Shown in pieces: positions 35,301-45,180 of a stretch of 64,000 nucleotides of DNA. Within the stretch, counting starts at the first letter, position 1; each line of letters starts with the position of its first letter. Source of the stretch: Avena insularis. Taxonomy: Eukaryota > Streptophyta > Magnoliopsida > Poales > Poaceae. Below the pieces are notes generated by a model. That model was not told the origin of the DNA, searched no databases, and worked only from the letters and a program-made list of their open reading frames with translations. The stretch is from positions 466,222,744-466,286,743 of the forward strand of contig CM042697.1 of NCBI GenBank assembly GCA_023614405.1, read 5' to 3'. The translations under genes were made by a program, and so were the position numbers.

Positions 35301-35755
35301 AGACCTCTCCTTCAACATAGGAGATTTTGTGTATCTGAAAGTGTCGCCATTGAAAGGAATGCAATGTTTCCAACTGAAAGGAAAGTTAGCCCCCCCATAT
35401 ATCGGCCCCTTCAAAATTCTGAACCGTCGAGGAGAAGTGTCGTATCAATTGGAACTACCTGAAGAGATGTCAGCCGTGCACAATGTGTTCCATATCTCAT
35501 TACTTCGCAAGTGTCTCGAAGTCCCGGAGAAGACTGAAGTGTTCAAGAATATTGATCACCGGACCATAGAGATCAACGATGACCTAACCTATCCCGAAGT
35601 ACCCCATCCGTATTTTGGAAGAAGCTTTCAGAACTACCAGAACCCGAAGCATCAAGTTTCTCAAGATTCAGTGGAGCAACCACACAGAAGAGGAAGCTAC
35701 CTGGGAGCGCGAAGATCACATTAGGACGGAGTTTCCCGATCTCTTCAAATCCTAG
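32393..35755 (+). pseudogene. Gypsy pol: protease, reverse transcriptase, RNase H, integrase, chromodomain
   Basis: Domains in order. The protease has LFDSGASHSFV (DSGA at 32477-32488). The reverse transcriptase begins near 32977, with [31 protein letters not shown] and catalytic FIDD at 33409-33420. RNase H has [12 protein letters not shown] and [10 protein letters not shown]. The integrase has an HHCC finger ending CDICQRVKAGH, catalytic Asp in GMDFITG and VSDRGTQF and Glu in the NQILED helix, then a GPF-like module (PPYIGPFKIL). The chromodomain follows in another frame (IKFLKIQWSNH...EATWERED, stop TAG 35753-35755). Defects are a one-base loss near 32903, stops at 33529, 33535 and 34294, and one extra C in the C-run 35602-35605 that shifts the chromodomain out of frame. 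All domains are otherwise intact. Confidence 0.93.
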
Positions 35756-35799
35756 GTAATATTTTCGTCCTTTTTCAAATCTCGGGACGAGATTTTGTT

Positions 35800-35814
35800 T
35801 AAGGGGGGAAGGTT
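35800..35814 (+). promoter_or_regulatory. Gypsy polypurine tract
   Basis: TTAAGGGGGGAAGGTT immediately before the 3' LTR start. It primes plus-strand DNA synthesis in this element class. Confidence 0.85.
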
Positions 35815-38800
35815 TGTAACATCCCAAAAAAATTAAACTAGAATCATCAAATTTAGGGTTAATAAAAACTTTTTTAATTAAAAATATGAAAGCATTCATA
35901 TGTGTGTGTATTGAAAATTGGATTCGTTTGAATTGCCATGATTATGTGTTTCTTTGCTTCTAAAATGATTCTTAGGTGAAATAAACATCATCTAAACAAT
36001 CCCCACACTTTTCCCAAAGACAAATAAATCAAAACAAACAAAATAAGGGAATGGTCACTTTGGCCAATTTAACTCCCATGCCTACTTTGGCTATCTCTAA
36101 CTTTCAGAACTTAACAGAAACAAGTTTGGATCTTTGCACCCCTTGATAGTACTCATAACAAGGTATCAAGGCCCACTTTGTGATCATCCAAAAACATTTA
36201 AATGCATAGTTTAAATGACAGTTCAAAATTGAATCTATATCATATGGGAAGATCCCACTTTTTCAAAAACCACTCAAACAAGCTCAACTTTCAAAACCCA
36301 AGCATCCACAGACTCACCAGCACCTGCCTAGCACACCCACCAAAAATCTTTTCAAAATTCAAAACTTGAATTCATGCGGCCATTTCATCAAACACATTGC
36401 TGATTCAAATCAAACAAAATCAAAACACTATAGTGAGCAGTGATTCTGGCCTAACTTGTTCCCTCTCTGGGCACCACTAGCCTTAGTAGATCATCTAACA
36501 ACCTTAACTAATCTCTAGCACCACTGTGAGCTTGCCAATGCCATCAATGGTGAACAACCGAGAGCACCCATGTCACCCCAGTGTGGACAGCAGGCTAGAG
36601 GAAGAACTAGCGGTGTCAACGTTGTCTGGGAGGTAGCCCGTGTCTCACCGCCCCCTCTCGACCAGCCCTAGCTCGAAGACATCGCCCAGAACAGCCAGGA
36701 ACGCCGCGCCCGTGCCGCTGTCGACCATGCCGATGTGCGCCGCAGAGCACGCGCCGTTCCCACGCAAGCCGACCACCTCGAGCCCTCGCCGCCTGCCATC
36801 ATGCTCCCCACCGTCCCAGGAGACCGCCAGACAAGCCCATTTAACTGCCCGTGCCCCGTAGCCACCACTCGCCGTCGAAGACGCCGCCTCTGCCTTGCAG
36901 AACGTCGAGCGTTCCAGACCATTTGCCACCGCCCCTACACACGCATTGAAGCCATAGAGCATCGCCAGGAGACCACCGTCGTCCGCCCATTCCATTCGGT
37001 CTCACCGTCGAGCCTATAAAAGGAGACGACCCCCAGCCAAATGGAGCACACCATTCCACTCCCCTCTCACCCAGAACCACCCCGCCTCAGTCCCGGAGAA
37101 AGGCGAGCAGCACATCGCCGAAATTTGGCCAGAGCCCGCCGCTACTAGAGAAGAAGGAAGCCAGTGATTGGAGCCGCCTCAGGAGAAGTTGCCGGTACCA
37201 GGAGGTTCGCCGTCGTCGACTTCATCGTTCGCCAAGACGCCGACCTCGCCGAGCCCCGTGAGCCCCGGCACCCCCACCTGCCGTGTTAGGGTTCTGTCTC
37301 GCCGGCGTCGCCCGACATGGACGATGAACTAGAGCCGTTGGATTAGAACTAGATCTAACGCCCCATGTTGCCCCGTACCGCTTCGCACCCCCGTCTCACT
37401 TACGCGTGGAGACAGCAACTTAACCAGCCCGCGTAAGCGCTATGCGTAGTAGGCCGGCCCATTTTCTCTTCCCGCGCAGCCCACTCGTTTGAATTTGGAT
37501 TTTTCCATTTTCATTCAAACATAGTTCTATACCTAGTTTCAAAAATCAACCCAGCTCGATTCAGTGAACCAAATGGAGTGAAACCAATTTTGTTAGAAAT
37601 ATATTGAAATGTTTAATCCAAGCCCGTTGGATTCAAATCATTTGTATCTGTAGATCAACCTTGGTAAAAATAACAAGGCAGAACCTTTTCTGCATTCAAA
37701 CATTTTTCAAATTTAAACCATAATAGCTTTGGAGTTGATTCCAACTCTCAAAAATCACATTTGATCCTACCTTTCAGAATATATAAAAACATATGGGTTT
37801 GCTTATAGAAACAATGTTCAAGTAATAAAAGAAGGCCACATAGGCATTTCTAGTCACTTTATTTAGTTAAAATAAAAGGTTAAACCTTATTAAATTGTGA
37901 CACCACTTTAAATCACATTCCCATGTACTGAAATGTGTGGTGATGACATGTGTCAACATGATCCCATGTCTGGTTTGAAGAATATTAAATCTTAAGTAGT
38001 TTTTCAATGAGTAGAAATTACTTTTCTAAAAATAAAAGAAAGTAAACCAAACTTTAACCTTGTAATGTTAGTGATGATACTAGATCATCTATAGGACCCC
38101 TTTGTGTGATGATTGAAAGTAAGTATTGTTTGGTGATTGTGTACCTCGTATTTATTCATAGACGCTAGTACCGACCAAGGATACGAGGAAGAAGGAGGAT
38201 TCTACGAAGAAGAAGCCGAGGAGAACTTCAACCACTGCTCTGCACAAGGCAAGCCTTACTATACAAGTTAACCTTGCAAGCCAATACTTGCAAGCTTATA
38301 CTGATACTGATGCAAGCCTAATACCACTAGTTGATTGAGCAAGCTAACACTTGCAATTATGAGAGTTACATAACCTATGCAATGCACTAAGCATGCTTGG
38401 TTAGACACCTTTGATGATACCCAATCCTAGTTTTACTTGCAAGCTTTCTACTTTATTTTCTTTATCAAAGCTCTTGCTTAGAGTTTACTTGAGTAATTTG
38501 TAGATACTAGAAAGATAATTGAAGATTGCATAAAGAGCATAAAATTTGGCCTAAGCTAGCTAGATAATCTTGATGTCATCCTAAGGTATGAGAATGTACT
38601 TAGTTGAAACTCCACTAGTTACCACCCCTCATTAGTACCCACTCCCATTTGTAGATGCGAGTGCTAAGCATAAAACTTGATCAACTTTAGATGGGAATAC
38701 TTGGTGGAAAAATGGTTATGAAAACCTTGGAATTATGGATCATTCTATTGAAATGTTTTGGACATGTGTTTCCGAACATAAGATGATTTTGATGATAAAA

Positions 38801-39825
38801 ATGTTGAGGCATGAGCCTTAGCCCTTTATAAAACTGTTGGTTGTCTCGATGCGATACCATTCCAATTTTACCGTATAACCACAATACCCGAGAATTGGGT
38901 AGGGCTTGACTGGAAACTTATATACCTTGGTATTGGTTCCCTCATGGCCAAGTTCTGAGCTGAGGCTACCTTGTGAAGATTGTCCACCTGTGCAGTACCC
39001 AAGATGACAGTTGGGCATGGTTGGGAGGCCAAACTCACAGGAGAGGTGCTTATACTAGGGCGTGTAATCGAAAGGTTAGGATTCAGTATCCGCATACTGA
39101 GTATGGTAAATTCAGGATTTGTTCCTGACGGATGTATCGAATGTTGTGGTGAAAGTGTACAATCTTTGCAGAGTGTCAAACTATTCGAATAGCCGTGTCC
39201 GCGGTTATGGACAGTTGGAGTGGTCATACTATTCCCCCGTCAGATGTTTTCAAAATGACTTGTGAAATGAATCGAGATTTTGACTTGACCACAACAGAGT
39301 TGTGATATGAAATACCAGTTCCCACTTAGGTGTTATCAAACTTCAACCAGCTTTCTTCATTTCTAAACTTAGTAGATGTAAATATGGCTTTTTGCAAAAC
39401 AACCCTAGAGCTTAGTGTCCTACTACAAAAACCCCCTTCACTTATTAGTATTAGTTTGCGAGTACTTAAAGAGTACTCATGGCTTTGTCCCTGGCTATTC
39501 CCATGGCCAGACTATGAAGAGGAGTACCAGGAGGATGGACCCCAGGAAGGTTATGACAACTAGGATCATCTCCCATCGTCAGCATTGCCTGTGACCCCGA
39601 AGATGGAGCTTCGCCTACGCTACCGTTATTATTACGTATTTCCATTGCTTGAGTTGTATTAAGAACTGGATCATGAGATCCTTAATTGTGTAAGACCTTA
39701 TGTATGGTTTGTAATGGATGATGTACTGTGGTATCCAAATCTTATATGTCTCGCAAAAATGGTAATCCTGGGATTGCGATGAATGGCATAACAGACATCT
39801 GGGATTAAAAATCCGTGTGTTGACA
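35815..39825 (+). repeat. 3' LTR of the gypsy element (4011 bp)
   Basis: TGTAACATCC...GTGTTGACA. It aligns throughout with the split 5' LTR. It lacks about 54 bp present in the 5' LTR near 18035-18090, where the retained junction is CACCG on both sides. ORFs inside are shadows of noncoding sequence. Confidence 0.93.
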
Positions 39826-39830
39826 TTATA

Positions 39831-41269
39831 CCTCCATGGAAGCCATGCTGCTTCTCCGCTGAGATGGGACCACCGGACTGTCTAATGCAGGATCTTGCTG
39901 TCGGGCCAGTACTCTAAGTTCATTAATCTGCTCCTGCTGCAGCTTGAACATGGCTTGAAATTCCTCGTTCCTTTTTTCAACCACCTCCAACCGCGCTGCC
40001 TCCTCCGCCTTCTGTTGGTTCGTTTTTCTCGATTGGCTTCTATAAGTGTCGATGTCCTCGGGAAACCTTGTCTTCCATGGAACAGATGGGCCAAAGCCTC
40101 GTGTTCGTCCGAATTTTTTAGGATTCCCGAGGGCATATGTCAGCTCATCGTTCTCTTTGTTGGGAATGAACTTTCCATCTTTTCTCAGTTGTATCACTTT
40201 AACAAGTTCATCTTTGGGTTTAGTAATGGCCTTCTTTGTAACAATAATCTCCCCGTTTTCAGTGTCATACGCCCCCCATGCCCAAGGAGCCATATTTTTG
40301 ACCTCACGGGCCACTGATTTGTAGCTAGCATGACCCCTTTTTGACGCATTTCTTTCTCGGTTTTTGTCCACTTAGGCACGGTCGTCTTGTAGCTACCTGT
40401 CCCCATAGTATGGTGATATTTCTTTTTGGCCGCATTTAACTTATTCTTTTCTGACTTGGCCGTAGCTGCTTCTGATTCCTTGTATGTCACAAATGGGGCC
40501 CAGTTATCCCGCTGCTTCTCCAGCGGGCCATTGAATGGCGGAGTCAGCCCCTTCTTGGCATAGTTGTTGTACAATCTTTTCTTCCAGTCCTTGAACTGTT
40601 CACCCATCTTCTTAAGGGCCCACTTTCTGACTTTCAACCTCAATGCCTCATTAAGTTCACGAGTGTCCAATTCAGGAAGAGAGAAGTGCGCCATGAGTGA
40701 ATTCCAAAGACCCTCTTTGGCTCTGTCATCGACAAAATTTTCTCCAACTCGATCACTTTTCTTTCCTGGATTATTCCACTTCTGAGTGGTGATCGGGATG
40801 GCGTCCCTGACTATCGCTCCATATTGATATACAAATACACCTGCGGCTTCTTTCGGCTCCAAAGGTTCTCCGAACTCAGAAACTAGATCAATAGTGAAAC
40901 GCGCATCATCGGCCAACTTTTTGGTCGGGCCTCATTTCCTTGCAGAAGATTCACCCGATGCGGAGGTCTAAGAGAAGAAATAGTCGTTAGTACATTTATA
41001 TATGAATTAACTAATGCATCTACTTGCTCGTGATCAACAGATGCTTTAGATACCTCATCGGACTTTGCTATGGTGTCTCCACCGTCAGTTCCACCGTCGT
41101 CTCCACCAAAGAATTCATCATAGTTGTCTCTTCCATCAGCTTCATCCAAGTTGAGGTATTGGGAGCCATCATCATCTCCATCGCCGTCTGCTCCATCGTA
41201 TTGGTAACCTCTTGTACCTTCATCTATCATGTTGTACATGATGTGCTCTTTGTTGTCTCTACCATCCAT
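39831..41269 (-). pseudogene. CACTA second gene, 5' half: Transposase_24 (Ptta/En/Spm) domain
   Basis: Start at 41269 (MDGRDNKEHIMYNMIDEG) with an Asp/Gly-rich acidic N-terminus. A short intron seems to end with TCTCTTAG near 40970. Exon 2 then encodes the Transposase_24 region: LADDARFTIDLVSEFGEP, VRKWALKKMGEQFKDWKKRL, GLTPPFNGPLEKQRDNWAPF, KYHHTMGTGSYK, and further NDELTYALGNPKKFGRTRG and a coiled coil (EEAARLEVVEKRNEEFQAMF). An in-frame TGA just before LADDARF and a frame change near 40350 break it. At 39831 it is cut by the gypsy insertion and continues at 16858. The duplicated target next to 39831 itself creates a stop codon. In CACTA elements this protein accompanies TNP2 and is thought to bind element ends. 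Confidence 0.85.
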
Positions 41270-42044
41270 AACTTAACTAATACAGAAGAAAGATAAAACC
41301 ATTTTGCTTAATGCGATAAAATAAAGAAAGATAAAGTAATTCAGCTTAATATACCATATTACACATTAAAGTACCAATTAAACAATGCGATGAAGAAAGA
41401 TAAAGTACCAACTAAACAACAATACATCTCAAATAATCCAGCTAGTACAACAATAAAGTACCAATTAAACAACAATACATCTCGAATAAAAGATAGTACC
41501 CTATTACACATCTAGCTCAACGAAGACGTCGAGCCCCGGCTACTGAGCCGCGGGAGGTGTGCACCCAAAGAGTAGGAGCCATCACCGGAGAATATCTCGG
41601 GTAAGGTGCCTGAAGAAGCTACCAGGTATTGGCGACCCAGACTTATAAAATGTACATATAACGTTGGACGTGCTCGTCCTCCTCCCTAACACGACGTTGT
41701 ACCACCTCGTCGGGGCCCGACTCCCTCTGCACCACACCTGGACCACTCGGCCGCCACCACAGAAGATCCGTGTCGACGACGACACCCGGATTCCTCACCA
41801 GACCATGTCTCCTGGCTTGTAGCACCTCCCAGTGCCATCCCGGCAAAGCCCAGTCCCGTGGATGCCCGTCGATAGAGTCTAGTAGTGCTCTGTTGTTCCC
41901 GCCAAGTGAACGAGGATAAGGACGCGGCATAATTTCCTAAATACTAAATTAAATCTATATACTTTAAACACGACGAAAGTAAATAGTATCAACTAAAATA
42001 AACTATATTAAACACTAACAATATTCACTAACTAAAATAAACTA
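41270..42044. other. CACTA internal region
   Basis: AT-rich spacer between the second gene and the subterminal-like repeats. Apart from the passenger ORF at 41582-41930 no feature is recognised. Confidence 0.5.
41582..41930 (-). pseudogene. Passenger hypothetical protein in CACTA (MPRPYPRSLGG family)
   Basis: ATG at 41930. About 95 codons read MPRPYPRSLGGNNRALLDSI, then ALPGWHWEVLQARR and VVVDTDLLWWRPSGPGVVQR. The frame then shifts, and a continuation with YKSGSPIPGSFFRHLTRDIL is in another frame to 41582. I recall similar hypothetical proteins annotated near grass CACTA elements but know no function. The Trp-rich, well-conserved look suggests a once-translated protein. Confidence 0.45.
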
Positions 42045-42168
42045 CTCCCTCCGACCCATATTAATTGACTTGGATTTGTCAAAATTTGAATGAATCTATA
42101 TACTAAATAGTGTCTAGATTCATCCAAATCTAGACAAATGTGAGTCAATTAATATGGACCGGAGGGAG
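42045..42168. mobile_element. Stowaway MITE, 124 bp, well preserved
   Basis: Ends CTCCCTCCGACCCATATTAA and its complement TTAATATGGACCGGAGGGAG form perfect-looking inverted repeats, flanked by TA duplications at 42043-42044 and 42169-42170. The internal halves TGGATTTGTC...GAATCTATA and GATTCATCCAAATCTAGAC also pair. Confidence 0.93.
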
Positions 42169-42194
42169 TAGATTAAACACTAACTAAAACTTAC

Positions 42195-42355
42195 TAACTA
42201 ATTAACCCTAAAATTAACCCTAAAATAACCCTAACTAATTAACCCTAAAATAACCCTAACTAAATAACCCTAAAATACACTAATAAAATTACACTAACTA
42301 ATTAACACTAATTACAAAATTAACACTAATTAAAAAATTAACACTACTAATTATA
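42195..42355. repeat. Degenerate CCCTAAA-like tandem repeat
   Basis: AATTAACCCTAAAATAACCC-type units repeat, changing gradually to AATTAACACTAATTA units. They resemble plant telomere units but are irregular and AT-diluted. They are part of the CACTA interior, not a telomere. Confidence 0.7.
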
Positions 42356-42589
42356 ACTAAAGGACGACGCGAGCGCGGTGGCGACCGGGAGGAGGCGACA
42401 TGATAGGATGGCACGGGCACGGGAGGAGCTGCGTTGGCACGACAGGAAGGGCGGCGAGGAGGGGCAGCAGGGAGGGTGCTGGCGATTAATGGCCAAGCGC
42501 GATGGCTCTGCGAGAGGAGAAAGACGTACGGCACGGGGGCAATGTGTGCTCCGATTCGGTGCATGAACCGGGGCGCACGGTGTGGGGAC

Positions 42590-42685
42590 CTTCAGTCCCG
42601 GTTTGTGTTACAAACCAGGGCTAAAGGGTTTTCGACGCACGCACGACGCCATACACAAACCGGGACTAAAGGTCTATTTTTCAAA
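42590..42685. repeat. CACTA-type subterminal palindromes
   Basis: Two inverted copies: TTCAGTCCCGGTTTGTG facing AAACCAGGGCTAAAG, and CACAAACCGGGACTAAAGG. They lie in the middle of the element and not at its end. Confidence 0.75.
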
Positions 42686-42832
42686 CCTTTTTTGAAAAAC
42701 AAAAAAGGATTGTGGGTTTAGGGTTTAGGAAAATAAATTATTATATATCAAAATTTGCAGAAATAAAATTTACATTTACTCTGTTATATAGCTATAAATA
42801 AAATAATTGTTCCCAAGATAAACATTGTTTAG

Positions 42833-44012
42833 ACCTTTTTTGAAAATTTTATGCTCGTTTTGAATTTTTCCTGTTTTGAACTTAGGTCAAAACGGCGCGC
42901 ATGAAGATAGGGGATGAGAATGTTAGAAATTGCATTGGATCTCTGAAGAAACAACATATTGTGAGTCTAAAAATGATCTTTTTCATCACAGGCGTTAGAT
43001 CGTGTACCTGTAGTTAAATCCGGACCCACTTCCTACCGATTCGGCAGACATTTGTTTTTTTCACCTGAGAAGGACATAAAGGTTTGAGATCCCCCGGTTC
43101 GGAGATACTTCATGTAAGGTGGTCTAGCATTTTAGAAAAATGGGATGGTAGCATTCTGTAACTGCATTTTGGTGGCTGCTTCACAAAACGACCCGTCTTT
43201 TTGCACTCAGAAAATGGAAAATGGCTTTTTCGAGCGACAAAAAGGAAAACTTCCTCCTGAAACATTATTCGCCATCCCAATATGCACATGCATGCATAAT
43301 ATGGGAACCGTATCACAAACTATGTCGCGATTCAACACATAACATCCGTCTCTTGGACCGAAAGTCATGAAACCACGAACATGATGGGTCATTTTGTGAT
43401 GGTTTTTTTGAGACATAATCAGTATACCAAGTTTGATATTTTTCCTTGCAACTATGTCACATAATATCACACCACGCGAAGGATTTAGATTGTTCGGACC
43501 TTTTTTGAAATTTTTTATGCCCATTTTGAATTTTCCCGTTTCGAACTTAGGTCAAAACGGCGTGCGTGAAGATAGGGGCTGAGAATATTAGAACTTGCAT
43601 TGGATCTATGAAGAAACAACATATTGTGAGTCTAAAAATGATTTTTTTCAAAAAATCATGAGCGTTAGATCATGTACCTGTAGTTCAAACCGGACCCATT
43701 TCCTACCGATTCGGCAGACATTTGTCTTTTTCATCCGGGAAGGACATAAAGGTTTGAGATCCCCTGGTTGTGAGATAGTTCATGTAAGGTGGTCTAGTAT
43801 TTTAGAAAAATGGGATGGTAGCATTTTGTAACTGCATCTTGGTGGCTGTTTCACAAAACGACCCGTCTTTTTGCACTCGGAAAATGGAAAATGGCTTTTC
43901 TGAGCGATAAAAAGGAAAACTTCCTCTTGCAACATTGTTTGCCATCCCAATATGCACATGCATGCACAATATGGGCACCGTATCACAAACTATACCGCGA
44001 TTCAACACACAA
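42833..44012. repeat. ~510-bp direct repeat, two copies 664 bp apart
   Basis: Copy 1 at 42833-43341 and copy 2 at 43498-44012 share blocks such as GATCGTGTACCTGTAG (GATCATGTACCTGTAG in copy 2), CCTACCGATTCGGCAGACAT and CAAAACGACCCGTCTTTTTG. The spacer of about 156 bp (43342-43497) is unique. ORFs in both copies on both strands are similar only because the DNA is duplicated. Confidence 0.85.
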
Positions 44013-44065
44013 ACATTCCCGTTTCGAATTTTCCCACCATTTCCCGCCATGTTTTCCCGCGCTTT

Positions 44066-44225
44066 GCCTCTAAATGGAGCTTTTAGTCCCGGTTGTAGCC
44101 ACTAACCGGGACTAAAGATATTTCCGCCATTTCCCACTGCTTCCCGCCATGTTTTCCCGCCCTTTCCATCTCAACGGAGCTTTTAGTCCTGGTTGTAGCC
44201 ACTAACCGGGACTAAAGATATTTCC
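44066..44225. repeat. Tandem pair of TAGTCCCGG palindromes
   Basis: GGAGCTTTTAGTCCCGGTTG...ACCGGGACTAAAGATATTT occurs twice about 100 bp apart, each a hairpin, separated by TTCCCGCCATGTTTTCCCGC repeats. It lies directly upstream of the passenger gene's TATA box. Confidence 0.8.
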
Positions 44226-44257
44226 CGCCATTTGCCACCGCTTCCCGCCCTTTCCAT

Positions 44258-44266
44258 CTATATATA
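44258..44266 (+). promoter_or_regulatory. TATA box of passenger gene
   Basis: TATATATAGG about 55 bp before the likely ATG at 44319. It is the only promoter-like signal in the interval. Confidence 0.45.
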
Positions 44267-44318
44267 GGACGACCACGCCATGGCTATCCATACATCCACA
44301 CGTTACTCTCTCACAACA

Positions 44319-44938
44319 ATGGACAGTGCCTACTGGGCCATTCTGACCCTCAAGGAGACCGAGGCGCTGTGCACCTCCAGCTACCCTTGCCCGTCGGGCT
44401 ACCGGCCGCCCGTTGGCTGGATGTTGAGCGCTGGAGGGGTTTCTGTACCTCCTGTTCCTCAAGGCTCCGCCCGACAGGTGGCCATCACGAACCACTTCTA
44501 CCACGAGCTCACGCCGGAGCAGCGGATGGATCCCCCGTGGGATCCTGACAACTACGACACCTGAAATGCCTTCTTCGCTAACCGGCGGGAAAGGGAGCTC
44601 GCTAGGTATGAGGGTTATGGCCCGCCCCGGTGAACCACAACGAAGCCGGTCGGTGTCTATGGTGGGTGAACCGTACTATCATCGGCGTGATGCGCTACAT
44701 CACCGAGGAGACCATCCCGCCACAGAGCCACAAGAAGGCCCCTCCCGTGCCCGGCGGTAGCGGCATCGTCTTTCAAGAGACCCCTCCCCCGCCCACCATG
44801 AATCTGAGGCCGGAGTGGCAGGTGCCCCCGGTATATGCCATGGCTGGTCTGAGGATCCCTGGAGTGGCAGGTGACGATGACGATGACGAAGAAGACCCTG
44901 AAGCTGCGTACTATAGGACTAGGCATGATTATGACTAA
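44319..44938 (+). pseudogene. Passenger hypothetical protein in CACTA (MDSAYWAILTLKE family)
   Basis: The likely start MDSAYWAILTLKETEALC is at 44319, and an upstream in-frame ATG exists at 44280. The product has GYRPPVGWMLSAGG, then RQVAITNHFYHELTPEQRMD. A TGA replaces a probable Trp codon near 44562, and a one-base shift near 44627 moves the rest into another frame (NHNEAGRCLWWVNRTIIGVM, then an acidic Asp/Glu run, stop 44936-44938). It runs opposite to the transposase genes. I recall homologous hypothetical proteins in Triticeae annotation but no function. It is probably a gene carried by this CACTA family, now broken. Confidence 0.5.
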
Positions 44939-44939
44939 A

Positions 44940-45180
44940 GGGGGTGGCTTTAGTCCTAGTGTTAGCTAGTCCCGGTTTGTCCCAGTTTTTAATATTAATA
45001 AATATCTTCAGTGTTATCTAGTCCCGGAACTAAATATGAAGATGTTGTTGTATTCTTGTGAGTTCGCTCAGGTGATCAAATGCTGTTTTTCTACCTGCCT
45101 ACAGCAATCTCAGAAATTCTAAAAAAATAGGATTAATTCACAAAAGGTTTAATACAATATTACATCACCAACATCCACAT
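44940..45180. other. Spacer with further TAGTCCCGG words
   Basis: Contains CTAGTCCCGGTTTGTCCC and CTAGTCCCGGAACTAAA, then an AT-rich stretch up to the TNP2 remnant. No gene. Confidence 0.5.

Larger units (their letters stand above)
16864..39825 (+). mobile_element. Chromodomain Ty3/gypsy retrotransposon (Tekay/Del-like) with 4-kb LTRs
   Basis: Both LTRs start TGTAACATCC and end GTTGACA. The flanking 5-bp duplications are TTGTA (16859-16863) and TTATA (39826-39830), one mismatch. A primer site follows the 5' LTR and a purine tract precedes the 3' LTR. Internal order is ORF1, gag, protease, reverse transcriptase, RNase H, integrase, chromodomain. Without the nested copia it is about 13.9 kb. 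It interrupts the CACTA second gene and is multiply mutated, so it is non-autonomous now. Confidence 0.92.

Noticed and set aside
42195..42355. True telomere or chromosome end
   Set aside because: The units are irregular and short, and are flanked on both sides by CACTA sequence.
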